From: Thiohalocapsa sp.
GTDB taxonomy: Bacteria > Pseudomonadota > Gammaproteobacteria > Chromatiales > Chromatiaceae
Length of the DNA stretch: 8,885 bases
NCBI RefSeq assembly: GCF_019695415.1
Contig: NZ_JAIFKJ010000115.1
Location: 1-8,885, forward strand
Direction of reading: 5' to 3'
Positions within the stretch are counted from its first letter, which is position 1, and the number at the start of each line of letters is the position of its first letter. Below the pieces are notes generated by a model. It did not search any database and was not told the DNA's origin. It was given only the letters and a program-made list of their open reading frames with translations. A program made the position numbers and the translations under genes. Shown piece after piece: positions 6,019 through 8,885 of this stretch.

Positions 6019-6438
6019 ATGCGCATCATCCTGCTCAGCCTGCTCCTGGCGCTTGCCCTCGGCCCCGCCCTGGCGCTGGCCGGCGACAAGCCGAAGGTCG
6101 TTTATCACGTATCGGACGAAGCCAAGGTCAGCTTTGCGCTCAATAACATCAAGAACCACATCGCAGGCGTCGGCGGCGGCGAGAACATCGAGATCGTGCT
6201 GGTGTCACACGGTCCGGCCGTAAAGCAGTTCAACGACATCGAAGCCGTGGATCGCGTGCGCAACGGTATCGCCGAGCTCCAAGAGCAGGGTGTCACCTTC
6301 GAGGCCTGCGCCAACACGCTGGAGGCCCTCGGCCTGGCGCCCGATGAGCTGCTGCCCGGGTTCAAGATTGCAGAAAAAGGCGGTGTAACCCGTATCACGG
6401 AGCTGCAGGGCCAGGGGTACGCGTATATTCGCCCCTAA
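6019..6438 (+). CDS. Exported DsrE/DsrF-like family protein
   Basis: From the 6019 start the product is 139 residues. Residues 1-21 form a signal peptide: basic MR, a Leu/Ala hydrophobic core, then ALA before GDKPK, so the mature protein is probably periplasmic. The remainder is a DsrE-like fold: VVYHVSDEAK, a helix with NNIKNHI, EIVLVSHGPAVK, then GVTFEACANTL carrying the single conserved cysteine C97, and a GYAYIRP end. These features match the COG1416-type DsrE/F-like proteins often annotated in sulfur metabolism. True DsrEFH trimers are cytoplasmic sulfur carriers, and no other dsr or tus gene is nearby, so a sulfur-transfer role is speculative. An in-frame ATG at 6004 would add five residues. 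It stands alone between two structured gaps. Confidence 0.85.
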   Translation: MRIILLSLLLALALGPALALAGDKPKVVYHVSDEAKVSFALNNIKNHIAGVGGGENIEIVLVSHGPAVKQFNDIEAVDRVRNGIAELQEQGVTFEACANTLEALGLAPDELLPGFKIAEKGGVTRITELQGQGYAYIRP

Positions 6439-6442
6439 CACC

Positions 6443-6482
6443 GCCAGCGCGGGAACGGCCAGCACCGGTTCCCGCACCTGGC
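6443..6482 (+). terminator. Terminator-like hairpin after the dsrE-like gene
   Basis: GCGGGAAC (6449-6456) pairs perfectly with GTTCCCGC (6468-6475) around an 11-base loop. An outer 5 bp helix, GCCAG (6443-6447) with CTGGC (6478-6482), extends the stem past a small internal loop. The structure starts 4 bases after the stop codon, as expected for a 3' end. No T-run follows, so it is a stable 3' hairpin rather than a textbook intrinsic terminator. Confidence 0.55.
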
Positions 6483-6500
6483 GCAAACGCTCAGCCGATC

Positions 6501-6553
6501 GCCTCGCCGGTTAGCGGCGGGGACCAAGCCGGCTAAGTGCATTGCCTCGCCGG
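6501..6553 (+). repeat. Direct repeat and hairpin upstream of the MFS gene
   Basis: GCCTCGCCGG occurs at 6501-6510 and 6544-6553. Between them TTAGCGGC (6511-6518) can pair with GCC-G-GCTAA (6528-6536), 8 bp with one bulged G. The rest of the 6439-6668 gap shows no clear promoter. The elements could be regulatory for the transporter gene or chance GC-rich repetition. Confidence 0.35.
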
Positions 6554-6668
6554 CAACGCCGCGGGCGCGGTGGACAAGGTCGGCGCATGCCGGTCTGCGC
6601 AAACCAGTCGGCTCCCTGGGCTCGACATCGCCCGTAGCCATGTCATCTGCCCTGCAGCAAGGTCAACC

Positions 6669-7988
6669 ATGCACGATGCGACCCAAAACAGAATCGGCCC
6701 CGTCGTGCTCGCGGCCGGCGTCAGCCGCTGGAACGGCTACACCTTTCTGCTGTCGGCTTTCCTGTCCATCGGCTTGATGACGTTCATCACAGCCGGTCAG
6801 ACTTATATCCTCAATGCTCACCTGGGCGTCCCGGAGTCGGTGCAGGGCACGATCACGGGTGACCTGGTCCTCCTCACGGAAATCATCACGCTGCTGCTGT
6901 TCATGCCGGCCGGCGTGCTGATCGACCGCATCAGCCGCCGCGGCGTGTTCGCGGTCGGCTTTCTGATGCTCGGCGCAACCTATGTGCTCTATCCGCTGGC
7001 CCCCTCCGTCGAATGGCTGTTCGCGTTTCGCGTGATTTATGCCATCGGTGTGGTCGCGGTGGCTGGCGCGCTCTCCACAGTACTGGTCGATTACCCGATT
7101 GAGCGCTCCCGCGGCAAGCTGGTCGCCATGGTCGGCGTGCTGAGCGGCCTTGGCGTGGTGGTGATGAACCAAGGCTTCGGCTCGCTGCCGGACCTGCTCA
7201 CGCTGCGCGGCTTAGGTCCGCTAGAGGCGGGCGTGCTGACCCATTTCGCGGTCGCCGGCATGTGTGTTCTGGGCGCACTGGCGGTCCGCGTCGGGCTGCA
7301 GGCCGGGGTGCCCGTGCATCGCGAGGAGCGCCCAACGGTTCGTACGCTGCTCCTCAGCGGCTTTGCTCAGGCCCGCAACCCGCGTGTCCTCCTCGCCTAT
7401 GCCGCGGCCTTCATCGCCCGCGGTGATCAATCGATCAACGCTGCCTTCCTGATCCTCTGGGGCACCCTGGCCGGACGCGCCGCCGGTATGGACAACGCCG
7501 AAGCGGTGATGAACGGAACCTTCATCTTTGTCATTGCGCAGATCGCGGCGCTGCTCTGGGCGCCGGTGATGGGGCCGATCCTCGACCGTATGGATCGCGT
7601 GACCGGCCTCGCCATCTGCATGGTGCTGGCGGCTGTTGGTAATCTTGCCCTGATACTGCTCGATGATCCCTATGGCGATTATCGGTTGGTGTTCTTCATC
7701 CTACAGGGCATCGGTCAGATCAGCGTTTTCTTGGCTGCGCAGTCGCTGATCGGCCAGGAAGCCCCTCAGAACCAACGCGGCTCCGTGCTCGGCGCGTTCA
7801 ACATCTCTGGCGCCATCGGTATCCTCATCATCACTGCGGTTGGCGGACGGCTGTTCGATGCCGTCGACCCGCGCGCACCCTTTGTCGTGGTGGGCAGTAT
7901 CAACGTGCTGCTGGTCTTCGCGAGCCTTTACGTGCGGCTGTGGACGGCACCCAAGCCAATCACCGCGACGGCAACCGCCAGCGGCTGA
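6669..7988 (+). CDS. MFS transporter (12 transmembrane segments)
   Basis: The 439-residue inner-membrane protein has about 12 hydrophobic segments, roughly at residues 25-43, 65-84, 94-111, 115-136, 152-168, 187-209, 238-258, 283-303, 312-331, 339-359, 374-395 and 403-424. The major facilitator motif A between segments 2 and 3 is seen as GVLIDRISRR (82-91), with a second-half copy GPILDRMDR (302-310). These support a secondary transporter of the major facilitator superfamily; the substrate cannot be told from the sequence. The ATG at 6669 is preceded by AAGG at 6659-6662. The frame is open upstream to a GTG at 6537, but that stretch lacks a ribosome binding site and would add a non-conserved 44-residue tail. 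It is followed after 96 bases by a DUF2919-like gene on the same strand. Confidence 0.9.
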   Translation: MHDATQNRIGPVVLAAGVSRWNGYTFLLSAFLSIGLMTFITAGQTYILNAHLGVPESVQGTITGDLVLLTEIITLLLFMPAGVLIDRISRRGVFAVGFLMLGATYVLYPLAPSVEWLFAFRVIYAIGVVAVAGALSTVLVDYPIERSRGKLVAMVGVLSGLGVVVMNQGFGSLPDLLTLRGLGPLEAGVLTHFAVAGMCVLGALAVRVGLQAGVPVHREERPTVRTLLLSGFAQARNPRVLLAYAAAFIARGDQSINAAFLILWGTLAGRAAGMDNAEAVMNGTFIFVIAQIAALLWAPVMGPILDRMDRVTGLAICMVLAAVGNLALILLDDPYGDYRLVFFILQGIGQISVFLAAQSLIGQEAPQNQRGSVLGAFNISGAIGILIITAVGGRLFDAVDPRAPFVVVGSINVLLVFASLYVRLWTAPKPITATATASG

Positions 7989-8071
7989 GTGCCACTCCCG
8001 CCAGAAGGTCAGGGTCGGATCAGCCCAACCGCGCAGCATGGCGGATGACATTCACGCTCTCGGGCGGATAC

Positions 8072-8075
8072 GGAG
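8072..8075 (+). promoter_or_regulatory. Ribosome binding site supporting a TTG start
   Basis: GGAG lies 9 bases before the TTG at 8085. An in-frame TGA at 8076-8078 blocks any start further upstream, and no in-frame ATG precedes the first membrane segment. The TTG is therefore the best start. Confidence 0.6.
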
Positions 8076-8084
8076 TGATCGGCC

Positions 8085-8558
8085 TTGCCCCTGCCGCATG
8101 ACCCCAGTCGCTACGACGAGCACCTGGCCCTGAAGGTCCCCCTGACCCTCTGGCTCGTGCTCGCGTTCCTGCTGCGTCACCTGCTGCTGCTCGGCATCAC
8201 CTTCCTCCCCACCACCGGCGAGGAAATCAAAGCGCTCAGGGACCTGATCCGCCCCGCCTACCTGGCAGCCGACCTGCTCGCCCTGCCGGTGGCCGTCATC
8301 GCCGCCCGCCGTAGGCCGCGATCGCCGGCCTGGATGCGCCGTCTCTGGCCACTTGGCCGCGCCCTGCTCACGGCATCCGCCCTGCTCTACCTCACCCTGC
8401 TCGGTTGGCAGCTGACGACCGGCGGCAAGCCGTTGGTCGTCGCCCTGAACGAGGCAGTGCTCGTGTCCGCACTACTCAATATCGCCGTCGTTGCCTACCT
8501 TTGGCGCTCGGCGTTGGTAAGGGATCTGTTTCGCGATTTTCCAGCGGAAACGGCATGA
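8085..8558 (+). CDS. DUF2919-like (YfeZ-like) inner-membrane protein
   Basis: The 157-residue protein has four likely membrane segments, at about residues 19-41, 57-75, 89-109 and 120-140, with a basic loop (ARRRPRS, 74-80) between the second and third. The opening P-S-R-Y-D-x-H-x-x-L-K-V-P-L-x-L-W followed by a Leu-rich helix resembles the DUF2919 family (E. coli YfeZ), whose function is unknown. I recognise this from the N-terminal pattern and topology only. Translation appears to start at TTG 8085. The end, DLFRDFPAETA, is polar. It lies 96 bases after the MFS gene on the same strand and may share its transcript, but a functional link is not evident. Confidence 0.75.
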   Translation: MPLPHDPSRYDEHLALKVPLTLWLVLAFLLRHLLLLGITFLPTTGEEIKALRDLIRPAYLAADLLALPVAVIAARRRPRSPAWMRRLWPLGRALLTASALLYLTLLGWQLTTGGKPLVVALNEAVLVSALLNIAVVAYLWRSALVRDLFRDFPAETA

Positions 8559-8621
8559 GGCAACCACAGGCCTGGGCAGATACCGATATGCACAGCGGCG
8601 AGACTGCACTATGGGTCCGCG
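8559..8621. other. Non-coding gap between converging genes
   Basis: This stretch after the DUF2919-like stop shows no coding signal, no strong hairpin and no T-tract. If the minus-strand ORF that follows is real, the two genes converge here without a visible intrinsic terminator. Confidence 0.4.
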
Positions 8622-8885
8622 TTACCTGGGCGTCGGTACCTCCTGGCACTCCCGGAAGATGCGCCTCTCGCACCTGACGCGCATTGACTTTTGCAGCTTC
8701 AGGAAGATGGCGTGGACGGCCGCCTCCTTGGACTCTGTGAGCCCCCAACCCACCAGGACGAACACGACCGCCCTAGTAGCCTTGGGTAGATAGCTCCGGT
8801 ACGGCGCACAGCAAACACCAACCAGCACCGGTAGACACCCGGCAAACACGGCTGCCGCCCACTTGCGTGCCCCGCCCCCAAACTT
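8622..8885 (-). CDS. Possible 3' end of an unrecognised hypothetical gene
   Basis: On the minus strand a frame is open from the right edge to a TAA at 8622-8624, giving 87 visible residues with no family I recognise. The visible part has two hydrophobic stretches (AAAVFAGCLPVLVGVCC and RAVVFVLVGWGL) and then a polar, basic tail with KLQKSMRVRCERR. Five cysteines are present. An internal GTG at 8849 could be the start, but the frame continues to the edge. Codon use includes more T-ending and CTA codons than the neighbours, which fits either a poorly expressed, recently acquired gene or a chance ORF. A second minus-strand frame (8699-8881) overlaps it and looks less protein-like. Confidence 0.35.
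   Translation of the reverse strand, partial: KFGGGARKWAAAVFAGCLPVLVGVCCAPYRSYLPKATRAVVFVLVGWGLTESKEAAVHAIFLKLQKSMRVRCERRIFRECQEVPTPR

Noticed and set aside
6537..6668. GTG-initiated 44-residue extension of the MFS transporter
   Set aside because: There is no ribosome binding site, the translation is not hydrophobic or conserved-looking, and the ATG at 6669 has a reasonable AAGG upstream.
8521..8556. TTTCC-AGC-GGAAA hairpin at the end of the DUF2919-like gene as a terminator
   Set aside because: The stem is only 5 bp, lies inside the coding sequence and has no T-tract.
1..8885. tRNA, rRNA, CRISPR array, insertion sequence or prophage genes
   Set aside because: No regularly spaced repeats, transposase or phage-like proteins, or recognisable structural RNA were seen on either strand.

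Overview
This window looks like chromosomal core DNA from a high-GC gammaproteobacterium. The best guess is a Chromatiales/Ectothiorhodospiraceae-like or halophilic lineage, inferred only from GC-rich codon use, protein style and gene order. The left two thirds carries a conserved gammaproteobacterial neighbourhood. On the minus strand, dapA (lysine and peptidoglycan precursor synthesis) is followed by bamC (outer-membrane assembly lipoprotein) and then a YycJ-like metallo-beta-lactamase-fold hydrolase cut by the left edge. Divergent from dapA, on the plus strand, are gcvR (two ACT domains, glycine cleavage regulator) and bcp (peroxiredoxin). This matches the E. coli layout bcp-gcvR // dapA-bamC-purC with a hydrolase gene added, so purC may lie beyond the left edge.

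Layout: 1-658 (-) MBL-fold hydrolase, partial; 767-1936 (-) bamC; 2014-2892 (-) dapA; 2893-3112 divergent promoter region; 3113-3652 (+) gcvR; 3745-4212 (+) bcp; 4320-5738 (+) PIN-PhoH ATPase; 5739-6018 a structured intergenic region; 6019-6438 (+) exported DsrE-like protein; 6439-6668 hairpin-bearing gap; 6669-7988 (+) MFS transporter; 8085-8558 (+) DUF2919-like membrane protein starting at TTG; 8559-8885 mostly unexplained, with a possible minus-strand gene end running off the right edge.

The genes are mainly housekeeping: cell-envelope precursor supply and outer-membrane assembly on the left, then amino-acid regulation, peroxide defence and RNA metabolism. The right third (DsrE-like protein, MFS transporter, DUF2919-like protein) is less conserved and its functions are open. 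No RNA gene, insertion sequence, CRISPR array or phage gene is visible.

I see no complete undescribed system. The most unusual sequence is the phoH-dsrE intergenic region. It holds four copies of one 8-base arm (two in each orientation) that can form alternative hairpins, a 9-base direct repeat, a -10-like box, a possible leaderless 17-codon ORF with a Pro-Pro-Pro motif, and a small hairpin just before the dsrE start. Further GC-rich hairpins without U-tracts follow gcvR, bcp and dsrE.
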